Source: Diacronema lutheri
Lineage: Eukaryota; Haptophyta; Pavlovophyceae; Pavlovales; Pavlovaceae
NCBI GenBank assembly: GCA_019448385.1
Contig: JAGTXO010000063.1
Coordinates: forward strand, 124,001 to 188,000
Direction: 5' to 3'
Length of the DNA stretch: 64,000 bases
Shown: in pieces, positions 47,354-59,880 of the stretch
How the letters are laid out: each line of letters starts with the position of its first letter
Numbering within the stretch: the first letter of the stretch is position 1
Program-made: the position numbers and the translations under genes
Notes under the pieces: model-generated
Told to the model about the DNA's origin: nothing
Seen by the model: the letters and a program-made list of their open reading frames with translations, nothing else
The model's database searches: none

Positions 47354-49254
47354 CGAGGCGTGCGCGGGGGCTTGGGGTGGGCTCCGGGTGCCGGCGCTGT
47401 GCCAGCGGCGGGCTTGGTTGACGCCGTCTCGCCGGGGCCCTTGCGCCTTGCGGCGCGAGCGTCGCGGAGGGGCGTCGGCTGCGCTGGCTCCGCGTCGGCG
47501 GTGGCGTGGGGCAGGCTCTTGTGGAGGGCGGAGCGCTCGCGCACGAGTCGGTTGCCAAGGCGGGCTGTCTGCGTGCCGTTGGGCTGCGCTTGGGCAGGTA
47601 GGACCTGCGGCCTCGGGGGCGGGCGGGTTTTCGTGTTGGGCCAGGCGGCAACGCGCACCGGCCGTGTTCGCGGCCGGCAGGCGGACGTCCGCAGCGGGGC
47701 GGAGAATGCGGGTGAAGCGCTTGCACGGGCGCGGTTCGCACCTGGCGGCCAGGCGATCACGAACCGTTGGGTCGCCCGGCTGTTTGGTGGAGCCGAGGGC
47801 AGCAAGGATAGCGAGCTTGGCCGCCTCATCGGTGACGAGCGGCACTGTTGCCCAGCTCTGTACCTCGAAGCCCTGGATGTGCAGGCGTCGGGGAAGTTCC
47901 CGGCAGCGTCGCCTGCGTCCGTCGAGAGGCGGACCGAAGTCGCGCCCGTGCCCCCGTTGGCGACACCGAGCTCTCGCTCGTTCACACCGGCCCGCCGACG
48001 CGGGCGCGTGGTGCGCGCGCGTTGGGTGCGTGTCTGCCTCGAGCAGCGTGCCCAGTCGCAGTGTGGGCGCGTGTCCGTCTGCCTCAAAACGCCACGTGGA
48101 GGGGAAGGCGCGGGGCGGGCTCGCCGAGGAGGTGCCGCCGCTCGCTGCCACCCGGCGCGGGCTCGGGGCAGCCGTCTTCGGGTGCCGCGCTCTTCGCGCC
48201 ATGCACGAACGTTCCGCCGCGCTCGCAGCGCGCGAGCGCACACACAGAGCGCGCGGCGACCCCGGCGGGGGCAGTGCGTCCCGGTGGCACTCGCGGGCGC
48301 GCGCCTGGCCTGGGCGCAGCTGGGCGCGTTGCCGCCCGCGCAGCGAGCCGCCCGCGCGCCTCGCCGCGCGCGCGCTTCGTCGCACGCGTGCGCCCTGCAT
48401 GCACGCGCACAGCGCGCGGCGGCTCGGCGCAGTGCAAGGCAGAGCGTGCTGCAACGGTTGCGAGGGCGCGCACGCGCGGCGCGGCGCGCCCCTGTGTGGT
48501 CGCCTGCGCGCGGCGCGTGGTCCGGACGCAGCTCGGTGGCGTGATGCCGTTCGTGCAACACAGTGCGCGTGAGAGCCGCACGTGCACACCTGCAGTGCAA
48601 CGCGGCATTGCGCGCGTTGCGTGGGCGGAGCGCGGCTGGATGTGCTTGAGGTCGCGCAGCATGCCGCGCGCCGCGCGCTGTGCGGCGCAGCGAGTCGGCC
48701 ATGCCCCTGGTCCTCGTCTCCGGGGGGGGGGGGGGGGGTGGTGGCAACCAGGATCCGCCAGCGCGTGGTGGGCGCCGTCCAACTCCCAGCCAGGATGCGC
48801 CCCGTTCTTCCCCGACACTCTCCGTCCAAACCCGCCGCCCAGCCTGCCGCCGCACCCGCCGCCAACGCCGCCGCGCACCCATCCGCCGAGCTCACCTCGC
48901 GCGCGCTCGCGCTCACGCTGCGCGACGAGGCTGCGCAGGCCGGCGCGCGGCCGTGCAGAGCAGCGCAGGCCGGCGCGCGGCCGCGCGCGCGCGCTCACGT
49001 TGCGGCCGCGCAGCGAGCTTTCGCCGCGTCGCAGCCCCTCCGAGCAGCCACGATGCACGCCCCCGGAGGACGTTGGCCGCGCTCGGAGGCCGCGCTCGGG
49101 CGCGCAAAGAGAGGCGGCGCGGGCAAACGAGTAGGCTCGGCGCGCTGGCGGGTCCTGGTTGTGGGAGAGCGGGGCATTCTCCAGGGCATCATGTAAATTC
49201 TCCCAAGTATCATCCGGGCCGCCATCCGGACACTGACGTGCCCACAGTCTGCAG
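46918..49254. other. GC-rich stretch with overlapping open frames, no assigned gene
   Basis: Frames of several hundred codons are open on both strands simply because stops are rare. On the minus strand a protein-like run (RLHIQGFEVQSWATVPLVTD, KLAILAALGSTKQPGDPTV near 47790-47890) may be the ORF1 side of the LINE. Direct repeats GCAGGCCGGCGCGCGGCCG occur at 48935-48985. Confidence 0.4.
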
Positions 49255-52200
49255 ATGGAGGACTCCGTGAAGGACGCTTTGCCCGGCGGGCGGGGCGGCT
49301 CGGACAGTTTCTCGCTGGCCCTCAGCACCATTCTGTCGCCGGGAGATACCCACCCCCACGTGGTCCCATCCACTTGCCTCATCGCCCTGCTGCGTTACGC
49401 GGATTTCGGCACGAGCAGGGTTAGGGTGGGCGACACGGGGTGCTCGCAGCATGCGCTCAAGGTGGCGCTGCGCAACCTGCGCAAAGCATGCGCGGATGCG
49501 GACCGGTTTGGGCAGGTGCTCGTGGTCGTGCTACCGCTCTGCCTCCGCGCGTCCAGCGGCCTCGTGCACTGGACGGCGGCGTACCTGCTCCTCGCGCCGC
49601 CCGCGCAGCGCGGCGCGCCGCCCGGCGCCGCGCTCGCCCTGCTCGCCGATTCGCGCACCTTGGGCAACGGCGAATCGGCGTACGCCACGGCGGCCGGCGT
49701 GCTCATCAAGAAGCTTGCGCAGCGCATCGGCAGAACAGCGCCGCCCATCGATGCCTTCAAGGCGCCCCCGCAGAGTGGGGCCGCGTGTTGCTTCGCCGCG
49801 GCAACAGTCGCGGCCGAGGTCGTGGCGAGCGCATCGACGCTCTACGGCCGCCGCGCGAGTGTCCTTGTCGACATCAAGAAGGCTTTGGACGCGCGCCTCG
49901 CGCGCCTCACGACGGCCGCGTACGAGGAGACCCGCGCGCGCACGCTCCGCGCCGCCATCGGCGCTCTGCTCGGCGACCGCGCCAGGCGCTTCGGCCCGTT
50001 CACCCGCGAGGCCGCGCGGCTCGCCGAGGCCGCGCGGCTCGCCGAGGCGTGCGATGCCAGTGTCGGCGGATCCGCGCCCGACGGGCTGCTGCAGGCCGTC
50101 GAGGCGGCGCTGCGCGCGCCCGACGACCGCATCGCACGCACGGCCGCGCTCGACGCGCTCACGGGCGCTGCAGGCCGCGCGCTGTCGACGGCGGCCAGGC
50201 CGCGCGGCGCGGCGGCGCCAAGGCCGCCGTCGCGAGCGCCACCGCCGCGTGCGCCGCAGCGGCGCGCCGCCTCGGCGTGGGGGCCCCGACCATTCAGCAG
50301 CCTCGGCGGGGGCGAGGGCGACGGGGACGATGGCGACGCCACCACCGCTGACGACGGGGAGGGCGCGGAGGACGGGGACGACGACCCCGCGGGCGCGGCG
50401 GCTGCGGCGGTGGCGACGGGCACGGCGGCGACGAGCGCGGTGGCGGCGGGCGCGGCGCCAACCTCGCCGGCGGCGGCGGACGGCGGTGGCTCGGCGCCGC
50501 TCGAACGCCGCTGCGTCTACACTGCGCCTGATGAGGGCGACGCGGACGCGCGCGTGTACGACGCCAAGGACCCCGAGCAGCTAAAAGCGGGCAGGGCGCG
50601 GCCACGGGCGAACAGCGGGCGCGCGCCCGCCGTGGTCGACACGCTTTTCGCGCACGCGACGGGCACGATCGTCACGCGGCAGCGCACGGAGGGCGTGACC
50701 GGCGCGGGCATGCACCACCTCGCCGCCCCGACGCAGGGCGCGGGGTACGGTACCGTCGTGCGGGCCGAGCTGGGCGAGCCCGGCTTCGCGGGGACGACAT
50801 GGCACATGACGTCGGGCGTGGAGAACCAGCCGCGCGCGGTACGAGCGGCCGCGCGCGCGTACGCGCACGACGGCTGGGGCGGCGTGTACAATGCGCACGA
50901 GGACTTTGCCGCCTTCGAGGGCTTGCCGCGGCTCGCCGCGCCCGAATCGCTCGCGGCCATCGCCGGCGGGTCGGCGGACGCGGTGTTCTGCTGGCGGTCC
51001 GGCCGGTCCGTCATCGGCGAGGTGACGACGGTTCACTTCAATGGCGACCGCGCCGCCGCCATCGACCACGCGCGGGCGCTGCGCGTCAGGCCCGATTGGC
51101 GCTCGCAGCCCAGGATCTACGAGGCGGCGTGCGGCGCGGAGGGCACGGTGCTGCTCGTGTGGGTCGTGCCCGACCGTCACAAGAACCCGCGGCTGGACTG
51201 GGCGCCGATTCTCGTCGTGATCCACCTGCCCGCCGACCCCGACTGGCTCGCGCGCGCCACGCCGGCGATCGCGAAGGCGCGGCGCGAGGTCGAGGACGGA
51301 CGCGCGCGCGCGGAGGCGCGCGGCGTGCCGCAGCACCTCGCCTACACGCTGAGCCCACGCTTCCGAGGCACCGCGCCGCGCGGAGCCGCGCGCGTGCCGC
51401 CGCGCCTCGGCGCGAGCGACGCGCGCGAGGCGCGCGCGCTCGCGGCGCTCGAGCCGGCGCTCATGTTCGCGCCGGCCTGGCGGCGCGCGGTGCGCGCGGC
51501 GAGCCGCGCCCCCGGCAGTGGCGCCGCGGCCGTCGAGCGCGCGCTCGCGCGCCTGCACAACGCGCTCGAGCCCGATGACGAGAGCGCGCCCGAGTCGACG
51601 CGCGTCGCGCCGCTCGCCGCCGCGCTCGAGCAGTCGGCGGGCTGGCCGGCGGGCACGGCGCGCATGGCGGCAAGCGTGACCAAGGGCCCCGGCGTCGGAG
51701 ATGGCGCAGGTGGCGACGAAGTGACCAAAGTGGAGGAAACGGCGAAGACGAGCGGCGACGGCTGCACCGGCACGCCTCCTCTGCGCCCGGCCGCGCGCGC
51801 GGCCGGCGCGGCGGACGACGGAGGGGCGGCGGTCGTGGCGGGCGTCGAGGGCGAGCGCGACGCACTCGCCAAGACGGGTGCCGGCGGCTGCGACGACGAC
51901 GCTCGCGAGCCGCTGTCGGCCGGCAAGCCCGGCGCACTCGCCGCCGCGGCGACCGTCGGGGGTCTCGGCGAGCTCGTCGGCAGCCTATGCGCGTGGCTGG
52001 CGCGCGGCGCGGCTGGCGGCGCCATCGCGGCCACCTCCCCCGGGACGGCCGCGCGCGGAGCAAACGGCACGCCGCAGCGCGCCGAGCCGCCGGCCGCCGG
52101 CGATCCCGTCGCTCCGCACGCGCGCGTCGCCGCTGCGGCGCCCTTGGCGGGCAGCGCGGCGGCGCCGTCGTCGGCCGCGCGCGACGCGCAGCGCGGCGTC

Positions 52201-53000
52201 GCGGGAGTCGACGCGGCCGCGCACGCGCACGCGCGCGACGGCAGGCGGGCGGCACGGCGGATGCGCGAGCAGGAGGGGGCGGTGCACAGGGCCTTCCGCA
52301 TGTCCCTCTGGCGCGACGCGACGTTTGTCGAGTTCGTTGAGAAGCTGCGCCCCGACGGCGGCGCGCAGCTGCTCGCGCGCGAGCCCACGCGGCGCGCGGC
52401 GGCGGTGCTGTGCGAGCTCGCGCGCGGCCGCGACGGCGCGAGCGGCGCGGCCGGGCTGCTGCACGAGATGAGAGCCGCCGATGCGCGCGCGCGCGAGGCC
52501 GCCAAAGCGGCGGAGGCAGCGCAGCTTGCGCACGGGACGCTGCGCATCGTGGCAACCGTGGCGCTGGGCGGTGCGGTCTTCGCCGGCATGTCAGCGCTGG
52601 TCGTTGCTTGCGCGGCGCGCACGGCGACCGGTGCGCTTTTTGGGGCCCGCCGCCCGCGGGCGGCCGCGCGCGGAGCCGACGACGCGCTCGGCACGCTGCA
52701 GCGCGCCGAGCCGCCGCCCGCCGACAAGGGCAAGCGCAGGCGCGCCAGAGCCAACGACGACCCCGTCGACGCGGCGCGCAAGGCCGTGGGCAAGGCGGAG
52801 GGCAACTGCCGCAAGGCAGCCCGCCGGCTGCACCTCGCTGCACTGGGCGAGGAGGAGGCGCAGCAGCGCGTGCTCGACGCCGAGGCGGCGGAGCAGCTGG
52901 CGCGCTCGCGCGAGCCGGCCGGCGGCTGGGTAGGCAGCGCGCGCGCGCGCGCGCGCGCGCGCCCCGCCGCGCGCGCGCCCGTCGATTGGCGTGCGCGCAG
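49255..53000 (+). CDS. Giant ORF with an Ulp1/C48-like cysteine-protease signature
   Basis: The open frame starts MEDSVKDALPGGRGGSDSF and carries a possible protease core in the first ~190 residues: His in GLVHWTAAYLLL, Asp in LALLADSRTL, Gln and Cys in PPQSGAACCFAAATVAAE, the order and spacing of Ulp1/adenain-type enzymes. A second ordered domain lies near residues 440-700 (HHLAAPTQGAGYGTVVRAEL, WHMTSGVENQPRA, VYNAHEDFAAFEGLPRLAA, GRSVIGEVTTVHFNGDRAA, GTVLLVWVVPDRHKNPRLDW), unknown to me. The rest is alanine/arginine-rich with possible coiled coil and a hydrophobic segment near residue 1105 (ATVALGGAVFAGMSALVVAC). Accessory-island protein of unknown class; an element-encoded protein is likely. 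Treat start and end as approximate. Confidence 0.45.
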
Positions 53001-55516
53001 CGCAGAACGGCGCGCCAGCTCCGTCACCTGCGCGCCGCCGCGCCCGTGCCCCTCGCGCGCAGGGGCGCCCTGCGGACCTGCGGCTGCAACAGGCGCACTT
53101 TGGCATGCGCGAAGATGCCGACGCGGAAGTGCGCCGCGCGCACGAGGCGCTGCGCCGGGCGAGACAGGGTGTGGCGTGCGCCAAGGCCAGCGTGCGGCAG
53201 ATGGAGGCGGCGTTGCTCAACGCGACGCGCTGCGCCACCGCGGTGCTCGCGCCGCGTGGCGTGCCGGAGGGTGACGAGCAGGCCGCGGCGAGAGAGCAGG
53301 CGGCGCTGGACCGGGAGGCGCCGCCGGCCGCGCAACGCGCGGCGCCGACGGCGCGCTCGCCCTCGGAGCCGCCGTCCGAGTGGGGCCCGCCAGCGGTCGG
53401 CCGGCGCCCGACGCCGCGTGCACTGTCGCACGCCGCGGGGCGCGGGGACGACAACCCGTTTGCGCCGCTCGCAACCGTCAGCGGCGATTGGTCGCCCACG
53501 CCGAGCTCGCGCCCGCCGTCCTCGCCGCCGCGGCAGCCGCCGTCCGACCGCCGCAGCGCGCAGCGTCGCAGCGCGCGCGCGCGGCCGCCGAGGCCGACCG
53601 TTTCGCCCGAGGACGCGCTCGCAGCCGAGCGCCAGGCGCGCGCGCTGTCGGAGCAGGCGGAGCGGAGGCGCGCCAAAAAGGCCGCCGCCAAGGCCGCGCG
53701 CCGCGCCGCGCGCGCCGCCGACAAGCGGACGGCGCGCGTCGTCCACGCGTGCGTAAGCGCCGCCTTGCGGCGCGTCTGCACGAGCGTCGCCACGGGCACG
53801 CCGCTCGCCGTGCTCCGCGAGCGCGCCGAGGGGCCGCGCGCGCCGAAGGCGGCGCCCGCGCCGCCACGCCGCGCAGCGGACGGCGGCCGCGCGCTCCGCC
53901 ACGCGCGCCGTGCGGCCGCCGCGGCGGCGGAGCGCGAGGCGGCGGTGGCGGCCGACGCCGACGAGCGGTTCGAGCGGCAGCCCTCCGCCGCCCGGTTCGA
54001 CGGCGGCGATGGCGGCGGAGGCGGCCACGTCGAGGCGAGCGCGCGACCGCGCGCCGGCGAGGCCGGCGAGGCTGGCGCGCACGGCGCGCCTGGCGCAGCG
54101 GGGACCCCGGCGGCGTCGCTCGCGTCGCGCAGCCCGTGTGATGCGCGCCGCACGGCACGCCTCCCGCACGCACGCGCCGCAGCCACCTGCGCACGCAACG
54201 GCGGCTGGGGTGGCAACGTCGGCGGCGACGTGTGCGGCGATTGTTTCGGCGGCGGCGGCGTCCGTCGCGACGCCTGCGGCGGCGGCGACGCCACCTGCGG
54301 CTGCGGCGATGGCGGCGTCGGTGCTGGCGCTGGCGAGGCCCCTGCACACGGTGCGCCGGCGCGCGCGACGGCGTTGCGCTTGCTGCGCTTGCTCGGCGCG
54401 CCACGCGCCGTGCTCGGTGCGATGGCGCACGCCGCGGCCGTGTTGGCGCGCGGCGTGGCCGCAGCCGTCGCTGGCGTGCGCGCCGCCGCGCGCGCCGTGC
54501 GGCGCGCGCGCCGCCGAGCGCCTCGCGCGCGCCGCACGGCTGCGCGGCGGGCTCGCGGCCCGCCGATGCGCGACGTCGACGGCGCCCTGCGGCCCTCGCC
54601 GTCCTGGTTGCGCACACGCCTCGTCTGCGGCCGGCGCCTCGCGCCTCTGCGCCGCGCGGGCGCGCGCCCGCCGCCCGCACACGCCGCGCCGAGTTCCCGC
54701 GCGCGCGCTGCGCAACCCGACAGCGACGCGCCGGCGTGCGCGCCGCGGCGCTCGGCGCCTGTCGGTGCGCCGCCGCGCGCGCGTGGCCTGCGCGCGGCGC
54801 GCGCACGGCGCTTCCTCGACGTCGCCGGCCGCGCGGCGCGGAGCGCGCGCCTCGGCGCGCGCATCACGCGCCAGCGCACGCCGGGTTCGCCATCGGAGCC
54901 CTGCACGGCCGAGAGCGGCGACGGCGCGGGCGCCGGCGGCGTCGGCGCGGCGGCGCCTGGCGCGGCGACGATGCGCGCCACCGGCGCGCGCGCAGCGCGC
55001 GCTGCGGCGGCGGCGGTCGGTGGCGCCTCGCGTCTCGCGCGCCGCGCGATGGCAAGCGCCGCCGCCGCTGCCACCTCCATCGCCGGCGCTGCCGCCTCGA
55101 CCGTCGCCGCCGCCGCCGTTGCCATCGGCGCGGCCGTCACGTCACCGGCGTTCGCCGCGGCGCGCGGCATGGCGGCCGCATGCGTCGCTGCCTGCGCCCG
55201 CCCCACCGCCGCGCAGGCGGCCGCGTCGCGCGCGCTCGGCGCGCTCTTCGTGCTCGTCGACGCGGCCGACGCGGCGGGCGACAGCGACGCCGCGCTCGGC
55301 GCGCTCGCGGCCGCGGTCGACGCGACGGAGCTGCGCCCGCCGCCGGCCTTTTGGCGCGCGGGCCGCGCCGCGGCGTACGCACCGCGTCCGCCGCCCCTCG
55401 ACTCGGCGCGGCCGCGCTACAACCGGCGCGCGCGCGCACCTAGCCCTCCCGTCGCGGCCCGCGCGGCGCAATCTCGCGCGCGCGGTGCGCGAGCTCACGC
55501 GCGCCGCGCGCGCTGA
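53001..55516 (+). other. Low-complexity coding-like stretch
   Basis: Continues the giant ORF zone. Charged helical pieces (EQAERRRAKKAAAKAARRAA, RRAHEALRRARQG) and a helical segment near 55230-55350 (ALGALFVLVDAADAAGDSDA) alternate with GC simple repeats. All three + frames are open over long distances. Domain identity unknown. Confidence 0.35.
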
Positions 55517-57511
55517 GCGCGAGCGCGCGCCGGCGCCGCGCGGCGCGCGCGGCGGCGTGCTCCACGCGCTGCGCGCGTCGCTCCCCGTGCACGCGCGTGC
55601 CGCGCTCGGCACGGACGCGGAGCTGCGCGCGGACATCGCCGCGTTCGCGCGCGCGCGCCGCGAGCTGCACAGCCTCACCGACGCCGAGGTGGCGGCGCTC
55701 GCGCGCCCGGACGGGCCGCCGCTGCCCGTGCGGCTCGCGTGCACGGCGGTCGCGCGCGCGCGCGGCGTGACCGTGCTGCTCGACATCGTGCCGCGCGGCG
55801 GCGGCGCGCCCGAGCGGCTCGTGTGCCGCGCCCGTCGCCGCGGCGCCGCCACGCGCACGCCACGGCCGACAGCCGCCGTTATCGCGCGCGCGCCTTGCAT
55901 AGCGGCGCGCGTTGGCCACACTGAGCCGGCGCGCGCGTGCGCGGGCGGATCGATCGGGGTCGCGCGCCTCCGTTCAGCGCGCCGCCGCTCTTGGCGTGGG
56001 GCGCGGCTCGACGTGCACACCCGCGAGCGGCTGGCCACACCGGTGCCAGGCCACGTCGTGGCCTGCGCCGCCGCCTCGGCCATCGGCGCGTGCGTCGCTC
56101 GCGCGCGGCTTGGGCTTGCACGGCTGGCGCGCGCGTGGCCCTGCGCCTCCGCTCCACTGGCCACTGCTGCTGTCGCCTTCGCGCCTGCCGCCGACGGTGT
56201 TTTCTGCGCCCCGCTGGGCGCTCCTGCATCCGCCTTCGCGCCTGCCGCCGACGGTGTTTTCCCCGCCGCACTAGCCGCTGCTGCATCCGCCTTCGCGCCT
56301 GCCGCCGATTTTCCCGCCCCACTAGTTGCTCCTGCACTCGCCTCCGCGCCAGCCACCGACGGCGTTTTCCCCGCCCCGCTAGCCGCTGCCGCTGTCGCGT
56401 CCGCGCCTGCCGCCGCGGGCGTGTCCTCCGCCCCACCAGCCATCGCCGCCGCGCCCGCCGCCAACGTGCGCACCGCCAACGTGCCCGTTGCCAACGAGGC
56501 TACCGCCACCGAACCAGCCGCCCTTGAGCTTCCCCTCCAACCCGCCAACTCGGCGCTGCTTGCGTGGGCGGGCGACGCGGCTGCGCGCCGGCTGGCCTCC
56601 GCCGCCGCGAGCGCCGGCCTCCCGCAGGCAGAGGTGGAGCGCATCGCCAGCGGCGACATGCTCGCCTCAACCGTCGACGCGTGCTGCGAGGTCGTGCTAC
56701 GCGTGCACGGGCAGGCCGGCGGCGGGCATGTCTGCCACGTGCCGCTCGCCGCGCAACCCGCGGTGTTCCAGGACGGCGCCGAGCGCGCCGCGCTGCTGCA
56801 CCGCCTGCGCAGCGAGGCGACGACGCAGGCTGTCATCGGCGTGTGGAGCCCGTCGGACGAGCGCGGCGGCGCGGGCGGTGACGACGGCGCGCAGCTCGCC
56901 TCCGGCCATTTCACCGCGTTGCGCCTTGTGCGCGTCGCGCGCGCGGGCGAGCGTCGCTACGACGCGGTGCTCGTCGACACGCTCGCGTCGCCCTGCAGGC
57001 GGGCGCTCGTGCTCGCCACGGCGATAACTGCCACGCTGCACGCGGCGGGTCTCGACATTTCGCGCGTGCGCCGCGCGCGGCTGCTCGACGAGGCGGCGCA
57101 GCGTGGCGCGACGTGCGGCCTCGCGATAGTGGGCGCGCTCAACGACGCGCTCGCCGCGGCGGGCTGCTCGTCCGCGCCGCGCACGTTCAGCGTGGCGGAC
57201 ATGTACGCTGTCGGCGAGCGCCTCCGCGTCGCGCTGACCGGCGCGGCCAGCGATCGTGCGCCGGGCGGCGTCTGCGCGGGCACGAGCGCGGTGCGTGGCG
57301 GGGGCAGCCCCGATCGCGCCGAAGCGCCGCCGCAGACGCGCGTCGCCAAGGCCGCCGCTGGCGTCACCGCCGCCGCCACCGCCGCCGCCACGCCGCCGCC
57401 GCCCGCGCTGGGCGCCGCCGCCGCCGCCACCGCCGCCGCCGCCGCTGCTGCCGCCGCCGTGGCCGCGCCGTCACCGCCGCCACCGCCGCCGCCGGCCGGC
57501 GACGCGGGCGA

Positions 57512-57610
<99 letters not shown>

Positions 57611-59880
57611 GCGCACGTTCTTGAGGCTCGCGCCCAGGGCGCGCGCGGCCGCCTCGGCGCGTGAGGCGTTGCGCGCCGCGTGTGCGCGCGCGGACGCGGC
57701 GGCGTCGTCACACGCGTCGGCGCCGCACGCGCCCGCCGGTGCGCGCCGCCGGCGGCGCGCGGGCGCAGGCGAGCTGGCGCTCGCGGCTGCGCGCGCGCTC
57801 GCCTCGACGGAGCACGGCGATTTGACGGACGACGCGCTCGAGGCCGCCATCGAGCAGGAGCTGGGCGACGAGCGCGGCCAACTGCTGCTGTGCACGCGGG
57901 GCGCAGCGGCGCAAAGGCCCGCGCTTTGCCGGCTCCTGAAGCACGCGTGCGCGTCGGCGCGCGCGGCGAAGCGCGCGCAATTCACGGTGTTCGTCGTGCG
58001 CGCGCCCACGCGCGGCGAGCGGGGGGGCGCCGCCGCGACGCGCGTGGACTCGGTGGTCGAGCTGTCGTGCGCGCTGCACGAGAAGGCGGGCGCGCTCGGC
58101 GGCCTCCAGAGCGTCTGTGTGCGTGGCTTTGCCCTCGAGCGCCGCCGGACACTCGACGGTGGCGCCGAGGCCGGCGCGTCCGCCATCGGCCAGGACGAGC
58201 AGGTCGAGGCAGAGGCGGGCGAGGCGTGCGTCGCCGGCGTGACGATGGCCAAGCAGCTGCGTCAGTTTGCCGAGCAAGCTGCCCGCGACGACGTGCTCTT
58301 CCGCGTCGCCGTGTCCGAGGCCGACGCCCACGCCCGGCTGGCGCGCGTTGCGGGTGACGATGTCGGCGCGTACAGCGTCGTGCTCGCAGTCGCCGGGCTC
58401 GTCTGGCTGGCCAAGGCCGACGAGGTTGCGCCGGCGGCCGCCCAGTCCGCCGCCGCGCCGCCCGCCGCCCCGCCTGCTGCCGCCACGTCCGCCGACGCCG
58501 AGCGCGACGCCTCGCCTTCCGACCGCCTGCGCGCGCTGACGCTCGCCGTGCGAGTCGCGCTCGCGCGCGGCGTGCTGCGCCACCTCCTCGCCGACGCGTC
58601 GCCGGGCGCGTCCGCGACCGCTGGCGGTAGTTGCGCGACGCCCGTCGAGGCGGCCGCGTCCGACGCCGCGCCGCCCGCCACGGGCGTCGTGACGAGTGGC
58701 GTCGCGGCGGGCGCTGTGGCGGCCGCACCGGCTGCTGCGGGCGGTGCGACGGCGGGTGCATCGCCCATCGCGCGGCCGGCGAAGCGCGCGCGGCGCACGC
58801 TCACCGCCGCTCCAGCCGCCTCGGCCGTTGCGGCCGCTGGAGGCGCACGCGCTGGCGCACGCGGCGCGGCCGGCGCGCCTCGCGCGCGCGCCGCGCGCGC
58901 GCCGGCCGAGTACGTCTGGCTTGCCATCGCGCGCCGGATGCTGGCGGCGCGACACGCGGCGGCCGCGGGCGGCGACTTTGTCGCGTCGTGCGTCGCCGCG
59001 ATGCAGGCCGAGTACGGCGACGGCTGTGCCGTCGTCGTCGGCGACGCGCCTGGTGACGCCTTGGTCGAGGCTGCGGCGGCGGCGCTGCTCGAGGGCAAGC
59101 ACGCGGCGGTGAGCCTCGGCTGCGTCGACCGGCCGGCGGTGCTCGTCGTGCAGCGCGCCGTGGATGCGCCCACGTCGCGCGTGCACGGGTGGTGCGCGCA
59201 CGCGGCGGGCGCCGCCGAGTTTGACGAGGGCGCCGCGCGCGACGTGTTCAACGCGATCGTCGAGCGCGCGTGGGCGCTGCGTCCGGACCCGGCCGACGGC
59301 AGCCCGCCGCCCACGCGCACGTGGGAGGTCGGGCGCATCGCTGGCGACGCGCCCGACCAGGCGGGCGTGGCCGCGCTGCGCGTGCTCTACGCGCTCGTCG
59401 CGGCGCACGGCCGCTACCGCTCGGCCGCCGCGCTCTTTGGCGCGCTCGCGCAGCTGCACGCGCCCGACGCCGCCGGCGCGCGCGCGGAGGTCGTCGCGGC
59501 GGCGTGCGCGGTGCCGCCCGGCGCGCGGCCGGGCGCCGCGCCGGCGGCCGCGCGGGACGACGCGAGGGAGCGCGCATGGGAGGGCGCTCAGATCGCCGCG
59601 CTCGCCGTCGGCGCGGACGCTGCGCGCAGGCGTGTCGCGCCCGTGCGCGCGCTCGTCGACGCGCTCGGCACGCCACCGACCTCGGCGATCACGGGCGGGC
59701 CGGCGGTCCGGCTCGCGGGCGCGGGCGACGGCGGCCACGGTGTACGGTGGGTGGGCGAGCAGGCGGCGACGCCCGCCGAGCAGCTGCCGAGGGAGCTGCT
59801 GCGCGCCTACCACGAGGCGGTGCTGTGCGTCACGCCCGGCAGCCTCCAGCTCGGCCCGGCGGCGCTCGACGCGGTCACGC
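55517..59880 (+). CDS. Second giant ORF with an Ulp1/C48-like signature
   Basis: Begins with helical sequence (LRASLPVHARAALGTDAEL, DIAAFARARRELHSLTDAEV), then a run of ~25-residue FAPAADGVFPAPLA-type repeats (56150-56440). A second Ulp1-like core follows near 56520-57240: His in LASGHFTALRLVRV, Asp in YDAVLVDTLAS, Gln and Cys in EAAQRGATCGLAIVGALNDA. After a long poly-alanine region come further ordered domains (YVWLAIARRMLAARHAAA, FVASCVAAMQAEYGDGCAVV, AGVAALRVLYALVAAHGRY). Role unknown. The exact start cannot be fixed because the frame is open far upstream. Confidence 0.45.
57513..57610 (+). repeat. (GCC)n microsatellite, ~33 units
   Basis: An almost pure GCC trinucleotide array, reading as poly-alanine in the frame of the protease-like ORF. 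A less regular GCCGCCGC array lies at about 63120-63250. Both are likely hot spots for length change. Confidence 0.85.

Noticed and set aside
46532-49382. Large minus-strand ORFs (430-794 codons)
   Set aside because: Mostly arginine/proline/alanine strings interrupted by poly-G-encoded proline runs and overlapping other open frames. Only the LINE-like end was kept.
53024-54806. Minus-strand ORFs of 440-560 codons opposite the giant ORFs
   Set aside because: Composition is nearly pure Arg/Ala/Pro and no ordered segment is seen; the + strand has all recognisable domains.
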